Positions 22,628-30,309 of a stretch of DNA of 30,309 bases are shown here, piece by piece. Under the pieces are notes generated by a model. It was not told the origin of the DNA, searched no databases, and saw only the letters and a program-made list of their open reading frames with translations. Where the stretch lies: NCBI GenBank assembly GCA_029865195.1, contig JAOUHH010000004.1:1-30309 (forward strand). Direction: 5' to 3'. The stretch comes from Desulfobulbaceae bacterium (GTDB lineage: Bacteria > Desulfobacterota > Desulfobulbia > Desulfobulbales > UBA5123). Made by a program: the position numbers and the translations under genes. Each line of letters opens with the position of its first letter. The stretch's first letter is position 1.

Positions 22628-23815
22628 CTAATGGTGGCTGCTGCCCTCACCGAAGGTGCGACCGAAGAAGCGCTCCCCGATCAGGAAGAGGGCGCCGGCG
22701 ATACCGAAGCCGGTACAGGTGACCAGAATCTCGGTAATGGAGGGCATGTAGCGCAGGTTGAAGGGCATTCCGCTCCAACCGGCGAATTCCGGTACGATCT
22801 GGCCTGCAACCACCAGGTCGTAGCGGGAAACGAACTGGCCGATGAGGGTCATCAGCGCGGCGTAGTACATCATCTGGCGGCTCTTCAGGGACGACATCAT
22901 GAGAAGTGCCAGGGGTACGGCCAAGCCAAAGGTAATCTCAAAAACCCAGAAATTGATGGCGAGAGGACCGCTGACCAAGGCATCCGCCGCCACCCGGGCA
23001 GCCTCCTCGCCACCGGCGTAGTAAGCGATGAAGCGCCAGATGGTGGCCACGGAGACGAGAAAGAGCATCAGGGCCAGTACCTTGCCGGCGGTCTGCATGC
23101 CGCTGAAGGTGGTTTCGTCCAATTCGATGTTTCTGATCTTGAAGGCATAGTGGGTGAAGATAATCGCGGCCGCGGCACCGGAGAGGAAGGCGCAGGCGAG
23201 AAAGAAGATCGGCAGCTGAGCGCCGTACCAGAAAGGTCGGCCGGCCTGGGTGGCGAAAACCGCGCCCAGGTTGGTGTTGGCGAGAACCTCGGCAATGGCG
23301 CCCATGACGCCAAGGGTGACCGCCTGTTTATACTGCTTGTTGAGGATCAGGTAGAACTCCAGGAACATGAAGCCAACCGCCATGCTGTACAGGGTACCCA
23401 TCCACCAGATGTTGGAGGTGAGGTTGGGGGAAAGCATGTTGTAGATCAGCATCCGGTGCGGGTTTTCGATCTCCATGCCGATGATGCCGAAGGCGCCCAT
23501 GATGGTGGCGATGGAGAGGAAGACCATCCGGTTGGCAAGGGGCGCCATCTGATTGCCGCCGAAGATGTGGCTGATCGCGGCCAGCAGACAGAGGCCGGTG
23601 GAGGTGATGGCGAAAAAGGCGTAGGTGGAAATCAGGATGCCCCAAGGCAGTTCCCGGGTGTTGGCATAGGCATGATGGTGGCCGACCATTTGTGCATAGA
23701 GACCGGCGCCGATGCCGACAAGTGCCAGCAGGGCGAAAAAGAGGGTCATTCGGTTGAGCGCCGGAGTTGCGACCGACTCCTCCTGCGAATCGGCAATTGC
23801 GAAAATATTAATCAT
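22628..23815 (-). CDS. NrfD/PsrC-type integral membrane quinone-interacting subunit
   Basis: 395 aa with about 8-10 hydrophobic segments. The N-terminal part has ELPWGILISTYAFFAITSTG, the PWG-x-YI-like start of the NrfD family; further helices include LGVMGAIAEVLANTNLGAVF and INFWVFEITFGLAVPLALLM. NrfD proteins hand electrons between the quinone pool and a periplasmic FeS subunit. AGGAGG lies 8 bases before the ATG. It follows the triheme cytochrome (113-base gap) and, further upstream, the Tat-exported FeS protein, forming a three-subunit module similar in layout to DsrJOP or Cbc-type complexes, without a molybdopterin catalytic subunit nearby. Membrane complex role firm; electron donor and acceptor unknown. 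Confidence 0.9.
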   Translation of the reverse strand: MINIFAIADSQEESVATPALNRMTLFFALLALVGIGAGLYAQMVGHHHAYANTRELPWGILISTYAFFAITSTGLCLLAAISHIFGGNQMAPLANRMVFLSIATIMGAFGIIGMEIENPHRMLIYNMLSPNLTSNIWWMGTLYSMAVGFMFLEFYLILNKQYKQAVTLGVMGAIAEVLANTNLGAVFATQAGRPFWYGAQLPIFFLACAFLSGAAAAIIFTHYAFKIRNIELDETTFSGMQTAGKVLALMLFLVSVATIWRFIAYYAGGEEAARVAADALVSGPLAINFWVFEITFGLAVPLALLMMSSLKSRQMMYYAALMTLIGQFVSRYDLVVAGQIVPEFAGWSGMPFNLRYMPSITEILVTCTGFGIAGALFLIGERFFGRTFGEGSSHH

Positions 23816-23929
23816 CGTTAAATCCTCCTGAAGCGGTGTGAACCAAAAAATTTTAACACGAGGTACGTTATGGCGAGTGGGATGTCCCCGTGCATCTGTA
23901 TGATTTAAGTCAATAAATTATCGGTGCTT

Positions 23930-24355
23930 TTAGTGGCCCTTGGGGGCCTTCTGGCCGCCGATTCGTTTCTGGTACGCCTGAACTCCGATGTGGCAGGAGG
24001 TGCAACGGCTGTTGGAGGCAAAGGCGGTCTGGCCGTCATGGCAAGCGCCGCAGTATTTCCCCTTGTAGAGGGAATCCATGGTGAAATCGTCATTTCCTTC
24101 CGCCGATCCTGCTTCCATCTGGAAGATGCCGTCGTGGCAGCTGTCGCACTCGAGGCCCGCTTCCATGGTATGGCGTTTGTGGTTGAAAATAACGGCGGTT
24201 ACCGGTTTGGTCCACAAGATGGGGGCTGCCGGCCCGTAAGTATCTTCATCGTACGGTTGCTCGGCTGAAACGGGATGATTCAGGGTGAGCATAAGGGCGC
24301 CCGCGATAACCAACGGGCCGAGCAGTTTTCCGAAAAATATATGTCTGTTGTTCAT
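23930..24355 (-). CDS. c7-type triheme periplasmic cytochrome c
   Basis: 141 aa from ATG 24355. Signal peptide or anchor (about 1-31, ending PVSA-E). Three CxxCH sites: CDSCH (70-74), CGACH (102-106), CTSCH (118-122). His59 and His62 in VIFNHKRHTMEAGLEC, together with GIFQM, KGKYCGACHDGQTAF and CTSCH, closely follow the c(7)-type triheme domain pattern (TIGR04257-like). It likely carries electrons between the NrfD/FeS subunits and soluble or extracellular partners. The frame also opens at ATG 24361, but AGAGG then directly touches it; ATG 24355 gives 6-base spacing. Middle gene of the FeS-cytochrome-NrfD operon. Confidence 0.92.
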   Translation of the reverse strand: MNNRHIFFGKLLGPLVIAGALMLTLNHPVSAEQPYDEDTYGPAAPILWTKPVTAVIFNHKRHTMEAGLECDSCHDGIFQMEAGSAEGNDDFTMDSLYKGKYCGACHDGQTAFASNSRCTSCHIGVQAYQKRIGGQKAPKGH

Positions 24356-24415
24356 TGTCATCCTCTCAGGTGATTATGGTCGTTTGACGCCGTTTTCGTG
24401 TGAGATCGCTGCCGT

Positions 24416-25174
24416 TTAGCCGACGGAGTAAAAAACATTGGGCAAGGAACCGGTTTCGGGCCGGAGGACCCAGGCGACAGTATCGGGCCGATGCAGCAGG
24501 CGGTAAACGTTGCTTTCCGGGTCGCTGATGTCGCCGAAATTACGTACACCGGCCGGGCAGGCATTGGCGCAGGCGGTCAGTTTTTCTCCCCGGGAGAGGC
24601 GGGTGTCAAAGCAGAAATTGCATTTGTCGATGGCGCGGTTTGCTTCCTTGAAGTAACGGGCATTGTACGGGCAGGCCGCCATGCAGGTCTTGCAGCCGAT
24701 GCATTTTTTGTAGTCCATCATGACGATGCCGTTGGTCTTGTTTTTGTAAGTGGCGGAAGTGGGGCAGACCCGGACGCAGGGGGGGCGGTTGCAGTGGTTG
24801 CAGAGAACCGGCATGAACACCTGTTCCTTACGGGTGGGGTTGATGGTCTGCATCTGTTCGAGGATTTTGGTCCTGAAACCGTAGGAGGGGACATTGTTGG
24901 TCTTGGTGCAGGCCTCCATGCAACGTTCACAGTCGATGCAACGGTTTTGCAGGATGATCATGGAATAATGTGGTTTGTATGGATACTTGGGGGCGTCGTC
25001 GAACTGGTTGAGCGTTACACCTTGCGCATTGCGTGTGGATGTCAAGGAGAGCAGCGATCCCCCAAGAAAGACACCGGTGATCGAGAGGCCGAAGCGTAAA
25101 AAATTTCGGCGTTCCTCGGACGGAAGCGAATCCGTCCCTTCATTCTCAAGCTTGTTCAAATCCTCGATTTTCAT
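24416..25174 (-). CDS. Tat-exported four-cluster ferredoxin subunit (DsrO/NrfC-like)
   Basis: 252 aa. The N-terminus carries a twin-arginine signal, ERRNFLRFGLSITGVFLGGS (RR at 22-23). Sixteen cysteines form four [4Fe-4S] motifs: C79-C82-C85-C89, C125-C128-C133-C137, C158-C161-C164-C168, and C185-C188...C202-C206, the arrangement of NrfC/PsrB/DsrO electron-transfer subunits. It should sit on the periplasmic face against the NrfD protein. The frame opens to 25330, but GGAG lies 8 bases before ATG 25174 and a good promoter (25303-25330) lies inside the longer version, so 25174 was chosen. First gene of the operon with the triheme cytochrome and NrfD protein. Confidence 0.92.
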   Translation of the reverse strand: MKIEDLNKLENEGTDSLPSEERRNFLRFGLSITGVFLGGSLLSLTSTRNAQGVTLNQFDDAPKYPYKPHYSMIILQNRCIDCERCMEACTKTNNVPSYGFRTKILEQMQTINPTRKEQVFMPVLCNHCNRPPCVRVCPTSATYKNKTNGIVMMDYKKCIGCKTCMAACPYNARYFKEANRAIDKCNFCFDTRLSRGEKLTACANACPAGVRNFGDISDPESNVYRLLHRPDTVAWVLRPETGSLPNVFYSVG

Positions 25175-25640
25175 GTCGTCATCTCCATCTTTTTCTAAAA
25201 GACCAGCCGGGATGGGGTCTTTGTTTTTGATGATGGTGCAATGGGGCCGCTTGTTGGTCTCTTTGTCAGGAAAACCGGACATTGAGATTGTAAAGTTTTG
25301 GTATATTAATTTGGCAATGCTATCTGTCAAGGTAAAATTTTATTTATTTATTCCCCCGACATCCATGTGGAGCGGCGCCTTTCCTAGTCGCCCAAGAAAT
25401 AGCGGCCTGTAGCCTGTGATGTGTAATTATTGTGTCAAGGGAAAGGTATAGATGTTTGCGGAGAAATTTTGCCGTGTTTTAAAATTGACAGGCAAACCGA
25501 GGCGCAACGTCATCACAGGAATCGTCAAAAAAAATGCGTGACGCGTTGCCTGAGGGTCGGGTAAAATGGAAGATTGTTGTGTCTGGCCAGTGCCGGTATA
25601 TTTTTGCCACTTTTGAATCTTTATAATTCTGAATACAGTC
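25175..25640. other. Divergent intergenic region between FeS operon and PBP1A gene
   Basis: About 466 bases with no supported gene. It holds a good minus-strand promoter (25303-25330) and a lone TATAAT (25622-25627) just before the PBP gene. An AT-rich block lies around 25300-25370. No RNA gene or repeat was seen. Confidence 0.6.
25303..25330 (-). promoter_or_regulatory. Promoter of the FeS-cytochrome-NrfD operon
   Basis: On the minus strand a perfect -35 TTGACA (25330-25325), a 16-base spacer and TAATAT (25308-25303). Predicted start near 25296, leaving a leader of about 120 bases before the ATG at 25174. Confidence 0.6.
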
Positions 25641-27731
25641 GTGCCGTTGCCATTTAAAAAGATAAAACGTCCGGGTGCGCCCCGGCCTCAAGGTGACGGA
25701 CCGCGCTGGGTCTGGTTGTGGACCCATGTTCATGCGGTTGTCTATCTTCTCTCGCTCTCCTTCCTGTTTACCTTGGGAATCGGCGGCCTGCTGTATATCT
25801 TTGTCACTCTCGATATCCCCTCCATCGACAGTCTCCAGGACTATCAGCCGCCGGTCGCGTCACGCCTTCTCGATGTCGATGGCGATGTTTTTGCCAGGGT
25901 TTGTCAGCAGAATCGAACCGTCGTCTCCTTCGCCGCCATGCCGTCGCTGCTGCCGCAGGCCTTTGTCGCTGCCGAGGACGCGCGTTTTTATCAGCATGGC
26001 GGGGTTGACGCCTGGTCCATTGTCCGGGCGCTGGTCAACAACCTTCGCCGCGGCGAACGCGGGCAGGGCGGCAGTACCATCACCCAGCAGGTGGCGCGCT
26101 CTTTGCTCCTTACCCCGGAAAAGACCTATACCCGCAAGTTGAAAGAGGCGATCCTCGCGTATCGCATCGATCAGGTGCTTACCAAGCAGGAGATTCTCCA
26201 TCTCTATCTGAACCAGATCTATCTCGGGGAGGGGGCTTACGGTGTGGCGGCAGCGGCGGAGACCTATTTCGGCAAGCGGGTCGGCGATCTCAATCTGTCC
26301 GAGATTGCGATCCTGGCCGGACTTCCCCAGGCGCCCAGCCGGTATTCGCCCCTCAAGCATTACCAGCGGGCCAAGAGGCGGCAGGCATACGTGCTGAACC
26401 GGATGGCCGAGGAGGGGTTTGTGACCGCGGCCGTCGCCCGCAAGGCTTACCGCCATCCCCTCTTCTGGGCGCCGCCCGATCGGCCGCAGCCCGAAGAGCA
26501 GCATTATATCGAGTACGTCCGGAACTACATGAAGAAATACGGCCGGGATGCGTTGATGGTCGGCGGCTATACCATCCAGACCTCCCTTGACCGGAAACTG
26601 CAGAAATCGGCGGTAAAGGCGGTCGGCACTGGGCTTGACAATTGGGCGGCCCGGCAAGGGGTTAAATCCAAAAAATCTCGGGCCCAGGCCGCCTTGATGG
26701 CGGTGGAGATCCCCTCCGGCAAGGTATTGGCGATGGTCGGCGGCGAGGAGTTTGCCGCCAGTCAGTTCAACCGCGCCGTGCAGGCGCGCCGCCAGCCCGG
26801 CTCCGCCTTCAAGCCGATTGTTTTTGCGGCGGCCCTGGGGGTGGGACTGACCCCCGGCACCCTTGTCGACGACACCCCCATGCGTCTCATCGGCAGTGGC
26901 CGGGGGAACCCGTGGGCACCCCGCAACTTCGACGGCAAGTTTCTTGGGCCTACCAGTTTGCGGGACGGGCTCGTCTATTCACGCAATATCGTCACCATCA
27001 AGCTCTTGCAGCATGTCGGGATAGCCAGGGTCGTCGAGCTTGCCCGGAATCTTGGCATCAGTTCCCCCCTGTCCCCCAACCTCTCCCTGGCGCTGGGCTC
27101 CTCCGGGGTCTCGCTTGAGGAGATAACCGGGGCCTATGCGACCCTGGGCAACGGCGGCGGGCTGGTGACCCCGGCGGTGGTGCTCAAGGTTGCCGACAGC
27201 AGCGGTCGGGTGCTCGAAAAGTACGAGCCGCCGCAGAAGCAGGTGCTCGATGCGCGGATCGCCTATCAGGTGACCCATCTGATGCAGAGCGTCATTACCG
27301 AGGGAACCGGCCGCGCAGCGCAGGGACTCAGCGTGGCTGCGGCCGGCAAGACCGGCACCACCGATCGGAATCTGGACGCCTGGTTTGTAGGCTTTACCCC
27401 GGATATGGCGGTGGGGGTCTGGGTGGGGTTTGATCAGAATAAGCCGTTGGGCGACGGGGAAACCGGCGGCCGGGCGGCGGCCCCGATCTGGATCGATTTC
27501 ATGCGGACGGCGGGTTCACATCTTAAAAAGAGTGCCTTTGCGAATCCGGGCGGGATCGTCTTTGTGCCGGTGGGGCAATCGATTGCGGGGGAGGGCGGCG
27601 AGGGAGGCGTCTCCTGGGAGCCGTTCCGGCAGGAACAGTTGCCATGGCGTCAGGAAAATTCGCCGATTATCGGCAGGGCCGCGCAGCCCTCGAAAGAGTT
27701 GGGCAACGAGGGCGAGCTGCCGCCGGAGTGA
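25641..27731 (+). CDS. Class A penicillin-binding protein (PBP1A type)
   Basis: 696 aa bifunctional peptidoglycan synthase. A short basic cytoplasmic tail, one membrane anchor (about 33-58), then a GT51 glycosyltransferase: AAEDARFYQHGGVD (catalytic Glu near 112), GQGGSTITQQVARSLLL, KLKEAILAYRIDQVLTKQEI, LNQIYLGEGAYGVAAAAETY. The transpeptidase follows with SxxK at Ser388 (PGSAFKP), SxN as SRN at 447 and KTGT at 570 (AGKTGTTDRNLDAWFVG). The start is GTG 25641; an in-frame stop at 25614 and no other common start between leave no upstream choice. No Shine-Dalgarno sequence is visible, and TATAAT lies 13 bases before the GTG. Its 3' end is 9 bases from the convergent CBS-ACT gene. Confidence 0.96.
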   Translation: MPLPFKKIKRPGAPRPQGDGPRWVWLWTHVHAVVYLLSLSFLFTLGIGGLLYIFVTLDIPSIDSLQDYQPPVASRLLDVDGDVFARVCQQNRTVVSFAAMPSLLPQAFVAAEDARFYQHGGVDAWSIVRALVNNLRRGERGQGGSTITQQVARSLLLTPEKTYTRKLKEAILAYRIDQVLTKQEILHLYLNQIYLGEGAYGVAAAAETYFGKRVGDLNLSEIAILAGLPQAPSRYSPLKHYQRAKRRQAYVLNRMAEEGFVTAAVARKAYRHPLFWAPPDRPQPEEQHYIEYVRNYMKKYGRDALMVGGYTIQTSLDRKLQKSAVKAVGTGLDNWAARQGVKSKKSRAQAALMAVEIPSGKVLAMVGGEEFAASQFNRAVQARRQPGSAFKPIVFAAALGVGLTPGTLVDDTPMRLIGSGRGNPWAPRNFDGKFLGPTSLRDGLVYSRNIVTIKLLQHVGIARVVELARNLGISSPLSPNLSLALGSSGVSLEEITGAYATLGNGGGLVTPAVVLKVADSSGRVLEKYEPPQKQVLDARIAYQVTHLMQSVITEGTGRAAQGLSVAAAGKTGTTDRNLDAWFVGFTPDMAVGVWVGFDQNKPLGDGETGGRAAAPIWIDFMRTAGSHLKKSAFANPGGIVFVPVGQSIAGEGGEGGVSWEPFRQEQLPWRQENSPIIGRAAQPSKELGNEGELPPE

Positions 27732-27740
27732 TCCGTTGGC

Positions 27741-28427
27741 TTAGCGGCCGCCTTTCCGGGGCAGGTTCTTCAGTTCGTCCTTGGCGTGGTAGACCACATC
27801 GAAGTTGTCGGCGAGGATCTGCGGCAGGGTGTCGGCGGTGGCCTGGTTTTCCGGCAGTACCCGCACCGCGACCTTTTTCTTGCCGGCCGGCGCGTCTTCG
27901 TACGAGGTGAGGATGCTGATCACCTGGGTCTTGTGCTGGCGCAGGGTTTCGATCAGCTTGGTCACCGAGCCGGGGGCGTCGTTGAGGTGGAGTACGAACT
28001 GTACCGCTCCGTCCTTGATGCCGGTGCTGTGGATGAAGGCGCGGAGGACGTCGGTTTCGCTGATCACCCCGGTCAGGCGGCCTTCCTGGTCCGCCACCGG
28101 CAGGCCGGAGATCTTGCATTCAAGCATGATCAGGGCCGCCTTCTCCAGCGAGTCGTTGCCGGAAAGGGTCATCGGGGTGGGGGTCATGACCTCGGTGACC
28201 TTCATCTCCGACATCATCCGGTGCAGTTCGTGGATGTTCATGGAGGCGGCCTTCGAGGGGGAGGCGTCCTTGACGTCGCGGTCGGTGATGATGCCGACCA
28301 GCATGCCGTTTGCGACCACGGGCAGGCGGCGGATATTGTTTTCCTGCATGATGCGCGTCACCCGCATGAGCGATGCGTCTTCGTTAACGGTCAGGACATC
28401 CTTGGCCATCCAGTCTTTGATCAGCAT
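27741..28427 (-). CDS. CBS-CBS-ACT domain protein (putative AcuB-like ligand sensor)
   Basis: 228 aa. Two CBS domains in tandem: residues 5-60 (MAKDVLTVNEDASLMRVTRI, LPVVANGMLVGIITDRDV) and 80-133 (VMTPTPMTLSGNDSLEKAAL, SGLPVADQEGRLTGVISETD). An ACT domain follows (about 141-215: AVQFVLHLNDAPGSVTKLIE, ILTSYEDAPAGKKKVAVRV). CBS pairs bind adenosine nucleotides and ACT domains bind amino acids, so this is a stand-alone sensor or regulator; the target is unknown. The frame opens to 28547, but the extra 40 residues are not conserved-looking, whereas ATG 28427 has GGGGA 7 bases upstream and begins exactly at the CBS domain. Convergent with the PBP gene, no terminator between. Confidence 0.88.
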   Translation of the reverse strand: MLIKDWMAKDVLTVNEDASLMRVTRIMQENNIRRLPVVANGMLVGIITDRDVKDASPSKAASMNIHELHRMMSEMKVTEVMTPTPMTLSGNDSLEKAALIMLECKISGLPVADQEGRLTGVISETDVLRAFIHSTGIKDGAVQFVLHLNDAPGSVTKLIETLRQHKTQVISILTSYEDAPAGKKKVAVRVLPENQATADTLPQILADNFDVVYHAKDELKNLPRKGGR

Positions 28428-28581
28428 GTGTTTTCCCCGATTATCTTGTAACTGGTCGGATTTGTTCTGATAATATCCATGACGTAACGCCGCTTGCGCA
28501 GCGGATTCGCCACACGCCTTTATAAATGATTCCATCTCTTCTGGCAAGGTCTTGTCTGCCGGATGGCCGCAACGGACAGGC

Positions 28582-28609
28582 CCGGCACCGCCCTTGCCGG
28601 CTTTTTTTT
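28582..28609 (+). terminator. Terminator-like hairpin upstream of pabB-pabC
   Basis: CCGGCA (28582-28587) and TGCCGG (28595-28600), a 7-base loop, followed after one C by T8. The stem is short. No + strand gene ends here, so it would be a leader or attenuator element for the pabB-pabC fusion, or chance. Confidence 0.4.
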
Positions 28610-28701
28610 CTTGAATTATAAGGTTGGATCGGTAAAGGAATGATGGTTTCCCGGCCCGGTTTTTCTTGCCGCTTTCTTGTAATCCTTTCTAGACGGTTTG
28701 T

Positions 28702-30309
28702 ATGTATCCGCCTCTCTCTGACACCGCCCTGCACGACCTGCTAGCGTATCTCGCCGGTGCGGATGACTTCGTCTTTCTGGAGACGACCAGGGCCGGCGGC
28801 GCCGATCATCAATCCCTGCTTTTCCATGAGCCGCTGGACCGGTTGTGTTTCCGGGCCGGCGACGACGTGGCCGATTTCTTTCGGCAGGTGACCGCGCACC
28901 GCGAGCGCGGCCGGTACCTGGCCGGCTGGTTCGCCTATGAGTTCGGCTATCTCCTCGAGCCGGTGCTGGCCGGGAGCGTGCCGACGGCCGGGCAGGAGGT
29001 GCTGGCCGAGTTGGGGGTATACGGGGAGCCGCATGTCTTTGACCACCAGCGCCGATCCTTCACCGGTGCCGGGCCATGGCCGGGTGGCGGCGGGCAACGG
29101 GAGATAGGGTACCGTCTCGACCATCTCCGACTCAATCTGGAGCGGGAAGACTATCTTGCCGCCATCGCCCGGATCAAGCAGTACATCGAGGCCGGGGACA
29201 CCTATCAGGTCAATTTCACCCTCAAGCTGCTGTTTGATTTCGCAGGCTCGGCCGAGGCCTTTTACGTGGCCCTGCGCCGCAACCAGAGTGTGGGCCACGG
29301 CGCCTACCTGCGGCACGGCGACCGGCGGGTGCTGTCGTTTTCGCCGGAGTTGTTTTTCAGGAAGGACGGTGAGGTCTGCACGGTGCGGCCGATGAAGGGT
29401 ACCGTCCGGCGCGGGCGGACCTGCGCGGAGGATGGGGCCAACGGCGCCTGGCTGCGCGGGGACATCAAGAATCGCAGTGAAAACGTGATGATCGTCGATC
29501 TCTTGCGCAACGATCTGGGGCGGGTCTGCCGGATGGGGTCGGTGCAGGTGGACTCCCTGTTCGACGTCGAAACCTACGAAAGCCTCCATCAGATGACCTC
29601 GACCATCCATGGCCGGCTGCGGCCGGAGGCGGGGCTCGCGGAGCTGTTCCGGGCCCTCTTCCCCTGCGGCTCGGTGACCGGCGCGCCCAAGATTCGCACC
29701 ATGGAGATCATCCGCGAACTGGAAACAGCGCCGCGCGGCGTCTACACCGGCGCCATCGGCTATCTGGCCCCCAACGGCGACGCGGCGTTCAGCGTGCCGA
29801 TCCGGACGGTGGCGTTGTGCGGGGAAAAGGGCGAGATGGGGATCGGCTCCGGGGTGGTCTATGATTCCGATCCGGTGGGCGAGTGGGAGGAGTGCAGGCT
29901 GAAGGGGCGTTTTCTCACCGAACCGCGGCCGCCCTTCCTGCTCATCGAGACCCTGTTGCAATCATTCGCCGACGGCTACTGGCTGCTGGACCTGCACCTC
30001 GACCGGCTGGCCGGGGCGGCCGGTTTTTTTGGGTATCCCTTTTCGAGGTCGGCGGTGAGGGAGCGGCTGGCGGCGGTGCCGTGGGGCAAGGACGGAGAGG
30101 CCGCGCAACGGGTCCGTCTGACCCTGGCCAAGGACGGCACGCTTGAGGTTGCCGCCGTGCCCTGCGCGTTGCCGCAAGGGATCGGCTTTGGTGAGCCGGA
30201 TTCATCCGGCCCGCTGCCGCAGATCTGCATCAGCGCGCAGGCCGTTGATTCACGAAACGTCTTTCTCTACCACAAGACCACCCGCCGCGAGCTGTTCGAT
30301 GCCGAGCGG
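28702..30309 (+). CDS. pabB: Fused aminodeoxychorismate synthase component I / aminodeoxychorismate lyase, 3' end missing
   Basis: Open from ATG 28702 to the window end, 536 codons. Residues about 130-415 are the chorismate-utilising PabB domain: IKQYIEAGDTYQVNFTLKLL, SPELFFRKDGEVCTVRPMKG (the Lys of PxKGT marks aminodeoxychorismate rather than anthranilate synthase), SENVMIVDLLRNDLGRVCRM, YESLHQMTSTIHG, GSVTGAPKIRTMEIIRELE, GIGSGVVYDSDP. From about residue 420 a PabC-like class IV aminotransferase-fold lyase begins (LLIETLLQSFADGYWLLDLH, LDRLAG) and reaches its lysine motif FLYHKTTRRELFDAER at the edge. Together they convert chorismate to 4-aminobenzoate for folate, using a glutaminase PabA not seen here. 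PabB-PabC fusions are known. Ribosome binding site weak. Confidence 0.92.
   Translation, partial: MYPPLSDTALHDLLAYLAGADDFVFLETTRAGGADHQSLLFHEPLDRLCFRAGDDVADFFRQVTAHRERGRYLAGWFAYEFGYLLEPVLAGSVPTAGQEVLAELGVYGEPHVFDHQRRSFTGAGPWPGGGGQREIGYRLDHLRLNLEREDYLAAIARIKQYIEAGDTYQVNFTLKLLFDFAGSAEAFYVALRRNQSVGHGAYLRHGDRRVLSFSPELFFRKDGEVCTVRPMKGTVRRGRTCAEDGANGAWLRGDIKNRSENVMIVDLLRNDLGRVCRMGSVQVDSLFDVETYESLHQMTSTIHGRLRPEAGLAELFRALFPCGSVTGAPKIRTMEIIRELETAPRGVYTGAIGYLAPNGDAAFSVPIRTVALCGEKGEMGIGSGVVYDSDPVGEWEECRLKGRFLTEPRPPFLLIETLLQSFADGYWLLDLHLDRLAGAAGFFGYPFSRSAVRERLAAVPWGKDGEAAQRVRLTLAKDGTLEVAAVPCALPQGIGFGEPDSSGPLPQICISAQAVDSRNVFLYHKTTRRELFDAER

Noticed and set aside
22229..23821. A 530-codon frame on the + strand opposite merR and the NrfD gene
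   Set aside because: It spans two real genes and their intergenic hairpins; the product is Gly/Glu/His-rich and unrecognisable.
25486..25491. TTGACA on the + strand considered as a -35 box for the PBP gene
   Set aside because: No -10-like hexamer lies 16-18 bases downstream, and it is about 150 bases from the start codon.
28741..29961. A 406-codon frame on the - strand opposite pabB
   Set aside because: The + strand frame shows every PabB motif; the antisense product is Pro/Arg/His-rich with no domain.

Overview
The window looks like a chromosomal segment of an anaerobic, GC-rich (roughly 58-60% by eye) Gram-negative bacterium, most likely Desulfobacterota (deltaproteobacterial, Desulfobulbales-like). 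This is an inference from gene content: a homodimer-type pyruvate:ferredoxin oxidoreductase, a c7-type triheme cytochrome next to a NrfD/FeS membrane module, a DUF3373-like porin, Pal and Skp/OmpH envelope proteins, and a zinc-ribbon ParA. No RNA gene, insertion sequence, CRISPR array or prophage was recognised.

Layout. 1-1943 (-) is the 5' part of an alpha-glucan phosphorylase gene running off the left edge. 2260-3489 (+) carries pal and an ompH/skp-like gene, separated by a hairpin and closed by a strong terminator. 3608-5425 (-) is a compact PilZ / ribbon-helix-helix / zinc-ribbon-ParA operon. 5608-10200 (-) is the oxidative pentose phosphate operon gndA-zwf-pgl, ending in a PAS-response-regulator protein that has a histidine-kinase dimerisation motif but no ATPase domain. 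typA/bipA (+) follows behind a leader with a complete intrinsic terminator. 12448-12780 (-) is a small Gln/Ala-rich coiled-coil protein. 12972-16506 (-) is a chemoreceptor / monoheme cytochrome c / porin operon. 16721-20263 (-) is PFOR, and 20459-21433 (-) a serine acetyltransferase. 21434-22174 is a gene-poor stretch with an HDOD remnant, a perfect 14-bp palindrome and a long inverted repeat. 22175-25174 (-) is a four-gene cluster: Tat-exported FeS protein, triheme c7 cytochrome, NrfD membrane protein, MerR regulator. Then come a class A penicillin-binding protein (+), a CBS-CBS-ACT protein (-), and a pabB-pabC fusion (+) running off the right edge.

How the genes work together. Glucan phosphorylase yields glucose-1-phosphate. 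The gnd/zwf/pgl operon covers the oxidative pentose phosphate steps and makes reduced nicotinamide and ribulose-5-phosphate. PFOR joins pyruvate to acetyl-CoA and low-potential electrons, and the NrfD module probably exchanges electrons between quinone and periplasmic cytochromes. The two assemblies least explained by known systems are the PilZ-RHH-ParA operon, which could couple cyclic-di-GMP to ParA-type positioning, and the chemoreceptor-cytochrome-porin operon, which could couple an envelope redox signal to taxis. Both are hypotheses from domain content and gene order only.
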